Part shown: positions 26,231 through 35,523 of the stretch, in pieces
How the letters are laid out: every line of letters starts with the position of its first letter
Numbering within the stretch: the first letter of the stretch is position 1
From: Bacillota bacterium
GTDB taxonomy: Bacteria; Bacillota; Clostridia; Lachnospirales; Lachnospiraceae
Direction of reading: 5' to 3'
DNA: 40,911 nt
NCBI GenBank assembly: GCA_023434365.1
Contig: JAEYSV010000070.1
Location: 1-40,911 of the forward strand
Program-made: the position numbers and the translations under genes
The notes under the pieces: generated by a model
What the model was told of the DNA's origin: nothing
The model's input: only the letters and a program-made list of their open reading frames with translations
The model's database searches: none

Positions 26231-26959
26231 CTAATCTTGATTTATTATGGCAATTGATTCTATAGGGATTCTTTTCGATGCATTTGGTTTCTTTGAAAAA
26301 AGCGCAATAAGCATTCCTAAAACAGGTAACAACATCATCATAATAAGTGCTGCATTGTAATTACCATATTTTGCATATGCAATACCGAAAGGTATTGGCC
26401 CAATAGATGAGCTAATAACATTGCCTACCATCGACATTCCTCGTATACTACCCAAATATAGTGTTCCAAAATAATTAGGCCATACGACACCATTATTTAC
26501 AGCTTGCAAACCATTAGCAGTTCAATGTAAAAGTGCAAATAATATGGTCCATAAAGAATTAGCAAAAAACAATACCAGTAAAGCACTTAACTCAATTAAT
26601 GAAATAACAGCAGCTACATAATGCTGTTTCACACGGTCCATAAACCTTCCTGCAATTAGTGTAATAGGAAAACTGGTTAAAGAAAAAAGACTTAAGATCA
26701 TAGCTGCATTATTGGAAGTCATATTCTTTGTTTGAACGATTGAAACAAGGTGAAATGTTAATCCTGTTGTAATTAACGGAAGTATAATCTGACAATATAG
26801 CATTCCCCAGCATGCGAACGTTTTGATAGCTTCTTTTGGAGTAAAATACTCTTCTTCCTTAGAAAAATTTATCCCTTCGCGACTACTGTCACTATTTTTT
26901 TCATTGTCTGGCAATCGTCCTATATCCTGAGGTCTGTTAAAAAGATAATAGTATGTCAT
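26231..26959 (-). pseudogene. C-terminal half of an MFS transporter, truncated and interrupted
   Basis: The frame starts at the equivalent of the central loop of a 12-helix transporter (YYYLFNRPQDIGRLPD, typical of the oxalate/formate antiporter-like group). It encodes the last six helices only. An in-frame TGA at 26524-26522 splits it: the frame continues as TANGLQAVNNGVVWPNYFG and on through GSIRG to the natural end. The first half is absent, because the RNase J stop codon lies about 48 bp upstream in the same frame. Both lesions make function unlikely. Confidence 0.85.
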
Positions 26960-27007
26960 AGGTACAAAAATGACCCATACTATCCTCTTATCTAAACAAC
27001 TTAATAG

Positions 27008-28672
27008 TTATACATCCATAATAATTGGCAAAATCATTGGTGTTCGTTTCATCTCTTTCCATATGAAATTGCTAACATCTTCTTTCACTGCATTGCGAAT
27101 TTTTCCCCAGTCGTTTGCATTATTGCATCTATCCAAACTCTTTTCAGCAATGGTTCTAATTTTTTTTATGATTTCATCTGACTCTCTAACATAGACAAAA
27201 CCTCGCGATACAACATCGGGTCCAGAAATCAGCTGATTACTGCCCTTTTCCAAAACCATCAGGACAACAATGAGGCCATTTTCTGATAAACTTTGTCGAT
27301 CTTTAATCACAATATTTCCAACATCTCCGATACCGAGTCCGTCAACAAATACGTTTTTGACTTTAACATGTCCCGTGATTTTTGCTATGTTACGCGATAC
27401 CTCCAGAACGTCCCCTGATTGTAATACCAAAATGTTGTCCTCCGGTATTCCCATAGACAGTGCCAACTTTTCCTGTGCCTTCAAGTGCTTGAATTCACCA
27501 TGTACTGGTATTACGTATTGAGGTTTGATTAAAGAGTAAATGAGTTTAAGCTCTTCCTGGCAAGCATGTCCTGAAACATGCGTATCCTGGTAAATGACAT
27601 CAGCACCTTTTCTAGAAAGTTCGTTGATCACTCTCGAAACCGCCTTCTCATTCCCTGGAATCGGAGTTGAACTGAATATTACCTTATCGCCTGGCTTAAT
27701 TGTAATCGTTCTGTGACTAGAATCAGCCATCCGCGAAAGACCAGCCATATTCTCTCCCTGACTTCCCGTTGTTATAATAACAAGTTTCTCATCCGTATAA
27801 TTTTTCATTTCATCAACTTCAATAATCGTATTCTCAGGAATATGAATATAACCTAATTCCGAAGCTACTCTGATGACATTGACCATACTTCTACCTTGTA
27901 TCACAACTTTTCTCCCAAATTTATGAGAAGTACTGATAATCTGATTAACCCTATCCACATTGGAAGCAAAGGTCGCTATAATCATTCTATTGGTTTTGTT
28001 TTCAGCAAAAAGTGAATCAAAGGTCTTAGCAACCATCTTCTCTGACACTGTAAATCCTGGTCTCTGTGCATTCGTACTGTCGCACATCAGCGCAAGAACA
28101 CCTTTCCTACCAATTTGAGCAAATCGCTGTAAATCAATTGCATCACCAAAAAGCGGAGTATAATCAACTTTAAAATCTCCGGTATGAAAAATGGTTCCAG
28201 CAGGCGTTGTAATTGCTAGTGCCGAAGCATCTGCTATACTGTGATTCGTTTTGATAAATTCAACACGAAAACCACCTAGATTAATCGATTGTCCGTGCTT
28301 CACTACTTTTTGTTTCGCGTGCTTTAACAGATTATGCTCTTTCAACTTAAGTTCAATCAAACCATGGGTTAACTTCGTTGCATAGACCGGAAGATTTAAG
28401 TCTTTTAAAATATAAGGAAGTGCGCCAATATGGTCTTCATGCCCATGCGTGATAAAAAATCCTTTTACTTTGTCTCTATTTTCCAAAAGAAAGGAGAAAT
28501 CCGGAATGATTAGATCAATTCCAAGCATATCCTCCTCTGGAAATGAGATTCCACAATCAACTACGATCATACTGTCTTCATACTCAAATACCGTGATATT
28601 CATACCAATCTTATCAAGTCCTCCAAGAGGAATGATTTTAATTTTTTTCTCATTTACTTCTATCTCATTCAT
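27008..28672 (-). CDS. Ribonuclease J-type metallo-beta-lactamase/beta-CASP nuclease
   Basis: This protein of about 554 residues has the zinc-binding HGHEDHIGALPY motif and DCGISFPEEDMLGIDLIIPD near the N-terminus, beta-CASP elements (MCDSTNAQRPGFT, ATFASNVDRV) in the middle, HVSGHACQEEL and VIPVHGEFKHL near residues 365-395, and the RNase J C-terminal domain. It would degrade or mature RNA by endo- and 5'-exonuclease action. The start is ambiguous: the ATG at 28672 has AAAGG 6-7 bp upstream, and an ATG at 28699 has AAGAGG. It lies directly after PRPP synthetase in an apparent operon. A clostridial genome may have a second RNase J elsewhere. Confidence 0.88.
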   Translation of the reverse strand: MNEIEVNEKKIKIIPLGGLDKIGMNITVFEYEDSMIVVDCGISFPEEDMLGIDLIIPDFSFLLENRDKVKGFFITHGHEDHIGALPYILKDLNLPVYATKLTHGLIELKLKEHNLLKHAKQKVVKHGQSINLGGFRVEFIKTNHSIADASALAITTPAGTIFHTGDFKVDYTPLFGDAIDLQRFAQIGRKGVLALMCDSTNAQRPGFTVSEKMVAKTFDSLFAENKTNRMIIATFASNVDRVNQIISTSHKFGRKVVIQGRSMVNVIRVASELGYIHIPENTIIEVDEMKNYTDEKLVIITTGSQGENMAGLSRMADSSHRTITIKPGDKVIFSSTPIPGNEKAVSRVINELSRKGADVIYQDTHVSGHACQEELKLIYSLIKPQYVIPVHGEFKHLKAQEKLALSMGIPEDNILVLQSGDVLEVSRNIAKITGHVKVKNVFVDGLGIGDVGNIVIKDRQSLSENGLIVVLMVLEKGSNQLISGPDVVSRGFVYVRESDEIIKKIRTIAEKSLDRCNNANDWGKIRNAVKEDVSNFIWKEMKRTPMILPIIMDV

Positions 28673-28717
28673 GAATAGCCTTTCTGCGTATCTACGCATT
28701 CCAATACCTCTTACCTG

Positions 28718-29899
28718 CTACTGCAGAGACTTACTGCTTTTTTCATGCAAAAAATCTTGTATCTTTTTATCTGGTTTCATCAAATCACTTAAGGACGCGT
28801 TATGATTTAATGTATCAATTAATAAGGCAATAAACTTACTCATGTCAGCAGAAATATAATAAGGCTTTGCTAAGACCTCACTACTTTGGTATATGAGATT
28901 CGTAGTAATTATCCTATAAATCAACCCTTTCTCGTACGCTTCATCAAACACCTTGAGCCCACTTGTAAATAATCCGAACGTAGCACAGACAATAATACGA
29001 CCAGCATTGCGTTTCTTTAACTCTTTTGCCGTATCTATAATACTTCCTCCGGATGCTATCATATCATCAATTACTATTACATCTTTACCTTTTATGTCGG
29101 ATCCTAAAAATTCGTGTGCAATAATTGGATTCGAACCATCCACAATGACGGAATAATCTCTTCTCTTATAAAACATTCCGATATCAATTCCTAATATATT
29201 CGCATAGTATACTGACCTGCTCATTGCACCTTCATCCGGGCTCACAATCATAGTGTGATCAGCATCTAAGATCAAATTGGGTATGTTGTTCACTAAAGTC
29301 TTTATGAACTGATATGTTGGCCATGCAGATTCAAAACTCTTTAATGGAATCGCATTTTGTACTCTTGGGTCATGAGCATCAAAAGTAATGATATTTTCAA
29401 CGCCCATCTGCACTAATTCCTGAAGAGCCAAAGCACAGTCTAATGATTCTCGTGAACTCCTTTTGTGTTGTCTGCCTTCGTATAAAAATGGCATGATTAC
29501 AGTTATTCTTCTTGCCTTTCCTCCAATAGCTGCAATTACTCTTTTTAAATCTTGAAAATGATCATCTGGTGACATTATATTTTCTTTCCCATACATACTA
29601 TAAGTAATGCTATGGTTTGATACATCAACTAACAGGAAGATATCCTTTCCTCTGACACTATGTTTTAATGTCCCTTTTGCTTCACCTGTTCCAAACCTTG
29701 GGCATTCAGCATCTAATAAATAACTTTCTTTTCGATACCCTTCTCCTATTAATAGCGAAATGTCATTATTCTTTTCTCTATCTCTCCATTTACGTATAAA
29801 CTTATTTACACTATCTCCCAAATCTTCACTACTCTTTAACGCAATAATTCCTAATTCTCCTAGTGGGAGTGGATTGTTTTGTAAATCAATCTTAACCAT
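28718..29899 (-). CDS. prs: Ribose-phosphate pyrophosphokinase (PRPP synthetase), long form
   Basis: The enzyme makes PRPP from ribose 5-phosphate and ATP for purine, pyrimidine, histidine and NAD synthesis. Visible are VIMPFLYEGRQHKRSSRES (the flexible loop and ATP site), FDAHDPRVQNAIP, MIVSPDEGAMSR and the PRPP-binding loop DVIVIDDMIASGGSIIDTA. At 393 residues it is longer than the 315-residue classical enzyme, with extra N- and C-terminal sequence. AAGGAG precedes the ATG. It is followed at 18-45 bp by the RNase J gene on the same strand. Confidence 0.9.
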   Translation of the reverse strand: MVKIDLQNNPLPLGELGIIALKSSEDLGDSVNKFIRKWRDREKNNDISLLIGEGYRKESYLLDAECPRFGTGEAKGTLKHSVRGKDIFLLVDVSNHSITYSMYGKENIMSPDDHFQDLKRVIAAIGGKARRITVIMPFLYEGRQHKRSSRESLDCALALQELVQMGVENIITFDAHDPRVQNAIPLKSFESAWPTYQFIKTLVNNIPNLILDADHTMIVSPDEGAMSRSVYYANILGIDIGMFYKRRDYSVIVDGSNPIIAHEFLGSDIKGKDVIVIDDMIASGGSIIDTAKELKKRNAGRIIVCATFGLFTSGLKVFDEAYEKGLIYRIITTNLIYQSSEVLAKPYYISADMSKFIALLIDTLNHNASLSDLMKPDKKIQDFLHEKSSKSLQ

Positions 29900-30704
29900 T
29901 CATTCTTCTCCTTTAGTATCAAAATGCTCACAAAAATAATCGTTATTTTGCGGTTGTATCTCAATCCGTAAAACAGCGATTCCCCTATCACTATAATTGG
30001 ATATATAGAAGCCTTCTCTATTCTTCTACACCAATTTACCCCTATAAAACACTATCACGAAATCTATTGTTAGCATTTCTTTTCACAGAATCTTTTATGC
30101 TTGATAATAAGTTTCTATAAAAGCCTTTGCAATGTTTCCATAGCTGCTAACTATTTTCAGTACATATCTTACCTAGAAGAAACTATATAACGTTCCCCTT
30201 TTTGCGCTCAATATAATATTCCTGAACTCATATATGATACATTGTAACATAATGATATTTAGATTAATAGAGTCATATTGGATATAATTTATTTAAATAT
30301 AATCTAATCATTTATAACCTTTTACAATTAAATGCATATATTCGACACTTCAAAGGGTAGGCATATATACTTTAGGATTCGAAAAGAATATCATAGGAAC
30401 CTCTCTTGTGTGATCTCAGCCAATGACCAATTTCCTACTGAGCAATAACCCCGGGGGATAACTCTATATGAATACAATTTATGTAATACTATTTATACAA
30501 TATAATATGAATTTTTACACTATAATATTATTTTCGACAATATTATTAATTTATATCATAAATATTGGATAATTAAAAACAAAACATCACTTTCATTATA
30601 GTATATATCAGCAAATATTCAATACATATTCGTATTTTTCTGATAATTACTGACCATCTAATTCCCTCATTTTGAAATAACCTTTTATTTTTTTTAAATA
30701 TTGC
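29900..30704. other. Long AT-rich intergenic region
   Basis: About 800 bp lie between the divergent PRPP synthetase and siderophore operons without a credible gene. It contains an isolated CCCCGGGGG core near 30450 and several AT-rich palindromes, but no convincing RNA gene. A stretch near 30340-30430 on the minus strand has short matches to TPP riboswitch consensus that I do not accept. Confidence 0.5.
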
Positions 30705-30733
30705 TTGACAAACTCTCCAAATGAATATAGAAT
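30705..30733 (+). promoter_or_regulatory. Strong sigma-A promoter of the siderophore operon
   Basis: TTGACA at 30705-30710 and TAGAAT at 30728-30733 are separated by exactly 17 bp, a near-consensus promoter. The predicted start is near 30740. Confidence 0.85.
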
Positions 30734-30736
30734 TCA

Positions 30737-30752
30737 GTTAGTTTAAACTAAC
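30737..30752. promoter_or_regulatory. Candidate metal-repressor operator at the start site
   Basis: GTTAGTTTAAACTAAC is a perfect 16-bp palindrome covering the predicted transcription start. Its half-site is close to that of DtxR/IdeR/MntR-type boxes (TTAGGTTAG). Binding here would block a promoter that is otherwise very strong, as expected for iron-repressed uptake. Confidence 0.6.
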
Positions 30753-30818
30753 ATATATCAGTGAGCGCTAACTGTTGTATGACTAAACTATTTTAAACAG
30801 AAAGAAAGAGGACAATTT

Positions 30819-31907
30819 ATGTTGTTTCGTAAAATAAAAGCATTAACTATCTGTACACTTGCACTTACTTTAGCCTTATCTATTACAGGCTGTGCAAACT
30901 CCAACAATTCAGCTTCAAAGGAAACACCAGCGCCTTCTTCGGCCAATTCCAACTCACCAGTTGCAGAATCAAGCACTACACCAGAAGCTTCCCCAGAGTA
31001 TCCTATCACCATTACACATGCTTTTGGCGAAACTGTATTAGAAAGTAAACCAGAACGAATTGCAACCATTTCCTGGGGCAATCAAGATCTACCTTTAGCA
31101 CTTGGTATTGTACCAGTTGGTATCTCGATGGCAAACTATGGTGTTACCGATGATAGTGGTCTATTGCCATGGACAGCTGAGAAATTCAAAGAATTGGGTG
31201 TAGAAAACCCTGTTTTGTTTAAGGATACGGACGGTTTAGATTATGAAGCCATCAGCGACGTAACTCCGGATGTAATCCTCGCTGCATACTCAGGCATTAC
31301 TCAAGAAGAATATGATTTGTTAAGTCAGATTGCACCTGTGATTGCATATCCAACTCTTCCTTGGCAAACTTACTGGCGTGACCAGATTACTCTGGATGCT
31401 GCGGGCATGGGAATGAAAAAAGAGGGCGAACAATTGGTTAGTGATTTGGAAACCCTAATTGATCAAAAACTACAAGATTATCCACAGATTGAAGGAAAAT
31501 CTGCTGCGTTCTTTTATTTTAATCCTTCCGATTTGGGCAAGTTTTATGTATATCTTCCTACTGACCCTCGTGCAGCTTACTTAATGGATTTGGGTATGAC
31601 TGTCCCAGAAAGCGTATCAAAACTAGCAGAATCATCCGATAGTTTTGCACTTGAAATCAGCGCTGAGAACATAGACCAGTTGGCCGACATTGATATTATT
31701 ATTGCATATGGCAGTGACTCTCTTTTGGAAACGCTTCAAGCAGACAAACTAATCCAAACTTTGCCAGCAGTTCAAAAAGGTAGTGTTGTACTCATCGAAG
31801 ATGGAACACCACTTGCAGCTTCCGGTACGCCTAGTGCTCTATCCATTCCAGCCACCATTGATGAATATCTTGGTTTAATTGGAGAGGCAGCTGATAAAGT
31901 AAAATGA
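30819..31907 (+). CDS. Ferric-siderophore ABC transporter substrate-binding lipoprotein
   Basis: This 362-residue lipoprotein has a signal peptide ending in the lipobox SITGC (Cys25), then a Ser/Pro/Ala-rich linker to about residue 60, then a FecB/PeriplaBP_2 type domain (GETVLESKPERIATISWGNQ, ALGIVPVGIS, DVTPDVILAAYSG). It would capture an iron-siderophore or heme-like complex outside the membrane. AGAAAGAGGA lies before the ATG. It is the first gene of a tightly packed four-gene operon; its stop overlaps the next start by 4 bp. The ligand cannot be named from the sequence. Confidence 0.92.
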   Translation: MLFRKIKALTICTLALTLALSITGCANSNNSASKETPAPSSANSNSPVAESSTTPEASPEYPITITHAFGETVLESKPERIATISWGNQDLPLALGIVPVGISMANYGVTDDSGLLPWTAEKFKELGVENPVLFKDTDGLDYEAISDVTPDVILAAYSGITQEEYDLLSQIAPVIAYPTLPWQTYWRDQITLDAAGMGMKKEGEQLVSDLETLIDQKLQDYPQIEGKSAAFFYFNPSDLGKFYVYLPTDPRAAYLMDLGMTVPESVSKLAESSDSFALEISAENIDQLADIDIIIAYGSDSLLETLQADKLIQTLPAVQKGSVVLIEDGTPLAASGTPSALSIPATIDEYLGLIGEAADKVK

Positions 31908-32902
31908 GAGCGATAAAAATAACCTATCTTCTACTTGGATGTAGCCTAAGTTTACTACTTATTATACTAGCTTCCTTGGCTTTGGGAGCACGCTATGTAG
32001 CTTTTCATGAGGTTATTAACGCAATTTTTGAATACGACTCTTCCTCCATCAGCCAAATTGTCGTGAGAGAGCGGATTCCTCGCACTCTCTTTGGTCTCAT
32101 GGCCGGCGCTGCTCTTGGGGTATCCGGCGCGCTGATGCAGTCCATTACGCGTAATCCAATTGCTGATCCGAGTATACTTGGAGTGAATACCGGCGCTGCC
32201 CTTTTTGTGGTAAGTGGTATTGCTTTTTTTCAAATCAACACGGCAAACCAATATATTTGGTTTGCTTTGGCTGGTGCCGCCTTGACGGCAATCTTTGTTT
32301 ACGGGATAGGCTCCTTAGGTTCGGGAGGTGCCACTCCGATTAAACTTGCCTTGGCTGGTGCCGCCACTAGTGCAGCACTGACTTCTCTGGTAAGTGCTAT
32401 CGTTCTACCTCGCACAGAAGTGATGAATGCTTTTCGCTTCTGGCAAGTCGGAAGCGTAAGCGGTGCAACTTATGAAGGTATCGTTACGATCCTGCCCTTT
32501 CTTGCGAGTGGACTGCTTATCGGAATCCTATCGGCACCTTATCTGAATGCACTAGCATTGGGTGATGAGGTAGCCACCGGCCTAGGTGTGCGTACTGGAA
32601 CGGTAAGAATTATTGTTGCGTTTGCAGGTGTTCTACTTTGTGGTTCTACTACTGCATTGGCAGGACCAATTGGTTTTGTTGGATTAATGGTGCCTCATAC
32701 GATGCGTCTTATCTTTGGTCCCAACCTTAGAATAACTATCCCAATGTCCGCGGTAGGTGGAGCAATTATTTTAACCATATCAGATATTATCGGAAGACTC
32801 ATTGGCAGTCCTGGTGAGCTGGAAGCAGGAATTGTTACTGCCTTTCTTGGCGCTCCTATTCTGATTATCATTGCTATGAAAGCGAAGGTACGATCAATAT
32901 GA
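31904..32902 (+). CDS. FecCD-family siderophore ABC permease, first subunit
   Basis: This 332-residue inner-membrane protein has about nine or ten helices. It has the FecCD signatures RIPRTLFGLMAGAALGVSG, MQSITRNPIADPSILGVN and GPIGFVGLMVPHTMRLIFGP. It overlaps the binding-protein gene by ATGA and the next permease gene by ATGA, indicating translational coupling. It forms a heterodimer with that permease. Confidence 0.93.
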   Translation: MRAIKITYLLLGCSLSLLLIILASLALGARYVAFHEVINAIFEYDSSSISQIVVRERIPRTLFGLMAGAALGVSGALMQSITRNPIADPSILGVNTGAALFVVSGIAFFQINTANQYIWFALAGAALTAIFVYGIGSLGSGGATPIKLALAGAATSAALTSLVSAIVLPRTEVMNAFRFWQVGSVSGATYEGIVTILPFLASGLLIGILSAPYLNALALGDEVATGLGVRTGTVRIIVAFAGVLLCGSTTALAGPIGFVGLMVPHTMRLIFGPNLRITIPMSAVGGAIILTISDIIGRLIGSPGELEAGIVTAFLGAPILIIIAMKAKVRSI

Positions 32903-33933
32903 CAGTAAAACAACAAAATATCATCCAGGCAGGGATACGTACTAGAAAAGTCCGTTTCATCACAGTAACCGTATTATTACTGCTACTTACCGCTTTCTTG
33001 TGTTCGTTATTACTTATTCTAGGTAACACCAGATATTCAATTGACGTGATTATTCGGGTAATTCTCGGGGAACAGATTCCTGGTGCCACCTTCGCAATCG
33101 GCACAATACGTTTACCGCGAATGCTTGCAGGGCTTCTGGCTGGATTGGCATTTGGCATGGCTGGCAATACCTTTCAAACTATGTTGCAAAATCCTCTCGC
33201 CAGTCCTGACATCATCGGTGTAACCTCTGGTTCCAGTGTAGCTGCCGTATTTTGTATTCTGGTTTTAAAGATTAGTGGCAGCATGGTTTCTTTCCTCTCA
33301 GTCATCGCTGGGTTAATCGTAGCTACCATTATATACTTATTATCAAAAGGTGGAAGCTTTTCGGGTGGCCGTTTAATCCTGATTGGAATCGGCGTACAAG
33401 CCATGCTACAAGCTGTGATCTCATTTTTCCTGCTTCGAGCCTCAGAACATGATATTCCTGCTGCCATGAGATGGCTTAGCGGAAGCCTGAACGGTATGCA
33501 AATGAAAGATATCCCTTCTCTATTTCTTGTTTTATGCATCTTTGGTTTCATTATTCTTTTTCTTTCAAACCATCTCAAGATGCTCGAGTTAGGAGAACAA
33601 ACCGCTACAACGCTTGGTGTAAAAACAGATCATGTCCGTCTTTTATTAGTACTTAGCTCCGTATTTTTAATTGCTTTTGCGACATCAGTAACCGGACCAA
33701 TCTCATTTGTAGCCTTTCTTTCAGGACCAATCGCTATCAAATTAGTTGGAGCAGGAGCCACTAATGTCATTCCTGCCGGGCTGGTGGGGGCATCTCTGGT
33801 ACTTGGAGCAGACCTGCTTGGCCAGTTTGCATTCCATGTCAAATTCCCAGTTGGCATCATTACTGGCATATTGGGTGCACCATATTTATTATTCTTACTT
33901 ATTCAAATGAACCGACGGGGAGGATCAGCATAA
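32899..33933 (+). CDS. FecCD-family siderophore ABC permease, second subunit
   Basis: This 344-residue permease is paralogous to its neighbour, with a somewhat longer cytoplasmic N-terminus. Signatures are RLPRMLAGLLAGLAFGMAG, MLQNPLASPDIIGVTSGSS and GPISFVAFLSGPIAIKLVG. It overlaps the upstream gene by 4 bp, and its TAA stop shares one base with the ATPase ATG (TAATG). Confidence 0.93.
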   Translation: MTVKQQNIIQAGIRTRKVRFITVTVLLLLLTAFLCSLLLILGNTRYSIDVIIRVILGEQIPGATFAIGTIRLPRMLAGLLAGLAFGMAGNTFQTMLQNPLASPDIIGVTSGSSVAAVFCILVLKISGSMVSFLSVIAGLIVATIIYLLSKGGSFSGGRLILIGIGVQAMLQAVISFFLLRASEHDIPAAMRWLSGSLNGMQMKDIPSLFLVLCIFGFIILFLSNHLKMLELGEQTATTLGVKTDHVRLLLVLSSVFLIAFATSVTGPISFVAFLSGPIAIKLVGAGATNVIPAGLVGASLVLGADLLGQFAFHVKFPVGIITGILGAPYLLFLLIQMNRRGGSA

Positions 33934-34730
33934 TGACATCATTATTATTAGAAGCAAACAATATACAAGCTGGATACGATAATAAAAATATACTAAATGG
34001 TATCGATTTGGTTGTTCCAAGCAATAAAATCAGCGTAATCATCGGAGAAAACGGATGTGGCAAATCCACCTTACTTAAAACACTTGCCAAATTGATAAAA
34101 CCTACCTCCGGTCAGATTCTGCTGGATGGTAAAAAACTCACTACCTTTGCGTCAAAACAATTAGCTAAAAATCTAGGATTACTTCCTCAATCTCCGATCG
34201 TGCCGGAAGGTATTGCCGTCGCAGATTTGGTGGGAAGAGGAAGATTTCCTTATCAGACATTTATGGGTGGAATGCAAAAGAAAGATTATGATGCGGTTGA
34301 AGAAGCAATGCAGATCATGGGGATAACTGACCTCGCCAATCGCAACATTGATGAACTCTCTGGTGGTCAACGTCAAAGAGTATGGATTGCCATGGCACTT
34401 GCCCAGCAAACAGATATTTTACTTTTAGATGAGCCGACTACGTTTTTAGACATTACGTATCAGATAGAAATTCTGGATCTACTTACAGATCTCAATAAAA
34501 AAAGAGGTACTACGATTGTTATGGTACTGCATGATATTAATCTCTCTGCACGCTATGCAGATTACATCTTTGCCCTCCACAAAGGTAATCTGATTGCACA
34601 GGGAACACCATCTGCAATCATTACAGAAGACTTAATACAGAATGTATTTGGTCTAAACTGTGCGGTAATTAACGACCCTGTCTCAGGCTCTCCCTTTATT
34701 ATTCCAAAGGGGAGACATCATGTGCTGTAG
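33933..34730 (+). CDS. Siderophore ABC transporter ATP-binding subunit (FecE/FepC-like)
   Basis: This 265-residue ATPase has Walker A GENGCGKST, Q-loop LLPQSP, signature LSGGQRQRVWIAMALAQQ, Walker B ILLLDEPTTFLD and switch His in MVLHDINLSARYAD. These are typical of iron-siderophore importers. GGGGAGG precedes the ATG. Its stop codon lies inside the left arm of a long hairpin (34727-34762). Confidence 0.94.
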   Translation: MTSLLLEANNIQAGYDNKNILNGIDLVVPSNKISVIIGENGCGKSTLLKTLAKLIKPTSGQILLDGKKLTTFASKQLAKNLGLLPQSPIVPEGIAVADLVGRGRFPYQTFMGGMQKKDYDAVEEAMQIMGITDLANRNIDELSGGQRQRVWIAMALAQQTDILLLDEPTTFLDITYQIEILDLLTDLNKKRGTTIVMVLHDINLSARYADYIFALHKGNLIAQGTPSAIITEDLIQNVFGLNCAVINDPVSGSPFIIPKGRHHVL

Positions 34731-34762
34731 GGGAAGGTTCGCCCTGGCGAACCTTCCCCTAC
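34727..34762. terminator. 17-bp perfect hairpin after the siderophore operon
   Basis: Arms 34727-34743 and 34746-34762 (core GGTTCGCC-CT-GGCGAACC) pair perfectly and start within the TAG stop of the ATPase. There is no T-run on either side, so it may be a dispersed palindromic repeat that also blocks transcription between the convergent genes. Confidence 0.65.
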
Positions 34763-34767
34763 ACTGT

Positions 34768-35169
34768 TTAAGGCTCAAACGAACAATGCACATGCACAAT
34801 CTTCCAATTACCATTAATCCATTCCACATACATCGTACACCGTACCGCCGGGACTGGAAAACTCTGATATCTCGCATTGTAACAAAGACATGCTGCCTCT
34901 CCTTTATGAAACACATGCATATTGTCAATAATCAAGGGCTCAACCTCACCTGACTCCGTGGCTTTCCCCTTTTCAAAGAAATCAGCAATCAAAATCAGAT
35001 GCTCTTCTACCGTATAGGTGTCGTTGTTTTTATGATTATCCAAGTATATCAAAACATTACTGTCCGTATCATAGAACTCTTTTAACGCTTCCAAATCCTT
35101 CTTGTAAAAGCACTCATTGTAAGCATCTAAGAAATTCATAAGCATCGTATCATCTCTCTTGCCTTCCAT
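34768..35169 (-). CDS. NTF2/SnoaL-like small protein
   Basis: This 133-residue soluble protein has the pattern of an NTF2-like fold (DUF4440/SnoaL type). It shows N-terminal helices (FLDAYNECFYKKDLEALKEFY), a conserved-looking Asp in YDTDSNVLIYLD, a middle helix and a C-terminal curved sheet ending in WINGNWKIVHVHCSF. Such proteins are often small-molecule binding or of unknown function. GGAGGAG precedes the ATG by 6 bp. The first 30 bp of the gene with its ribosome binding site are repeated at 35577-35607. Confidence 0.75.
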   Translation of the reverse strand: MEGKRDDTMLMNFLDAYNECFYKKDLEALKEFYDTDSNVLIYLDNHKNNDTYTVEEHLILIADFFEKGKATESGEVEPLIIDNMHVFHKGEAACLCYNARYQSFPVPAVRCTMYVEWINGNWKIVHVHCSFEP

Positions 35170-35199
35170 CTAAACTCCTCCAATCAATTTAACTTTACT

Positions 35200-35490
35200 T
35201 TACTTTTCATCTGATTGGTCTTTATATTCGGAATCATCCGAACTATTAAGCTTTGGTGCATTCATATCATTTAACTGTGTTTTAATACTTTTTAAATCAT
35301 AGCCAATAATAAATAGCCCACTCAATATAAATATCACAGCCGAAATATATAAAGGCAAATTAGCTGAAAACGAAGACCCATTTTTTAAGATAGAAGCTAT
35401 TATCGAAATCCCCTGATAAAAAAGATATCCTCCTGCAATAGCATATAACACCAACCTTGGCTTATCTTTTAAGTTACTTAATTTATCCAT
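35200..35490 (-). CDS. Small two-helix membrane protein of unknown function
   Basis: This 96-residue protein has two hydrophobic segments (about residues 10-33 and 45-67), each long enough to cross the membrane, and a charged, Asp/Ser-rich C-terminal tail (NSSDDSEYKDQSDEK). I do not recognise a family. AAAGGAG lies 11 bp before the ATG at 35490; an upstream in-frame ATG would place the ribosome binding site inside the gene. Confidence 0.6.
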   Translation of the reverse strand: MDKLSNLKDKPRLVLYAIAGGYLFYQGISIIASILKNGSSFSANLPLYISAVIFILSGLFIIGYDLKSIKTQLNDMNAPKLNSSDDSEYKDQSDEK

Positions 35491-35523
35491 TTGATTTATT
35501 TCTCCTTTGATACGCATTCGCAA

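Noticed and set aside
30340..30460. TPP-riboswitch-like words on the minus strand (CTGAGA and ACCCTTTGAA)
   Set aside because: The second half of the conserved core (GATAATRCC-type segment) is missing and no thiamine gene follows.
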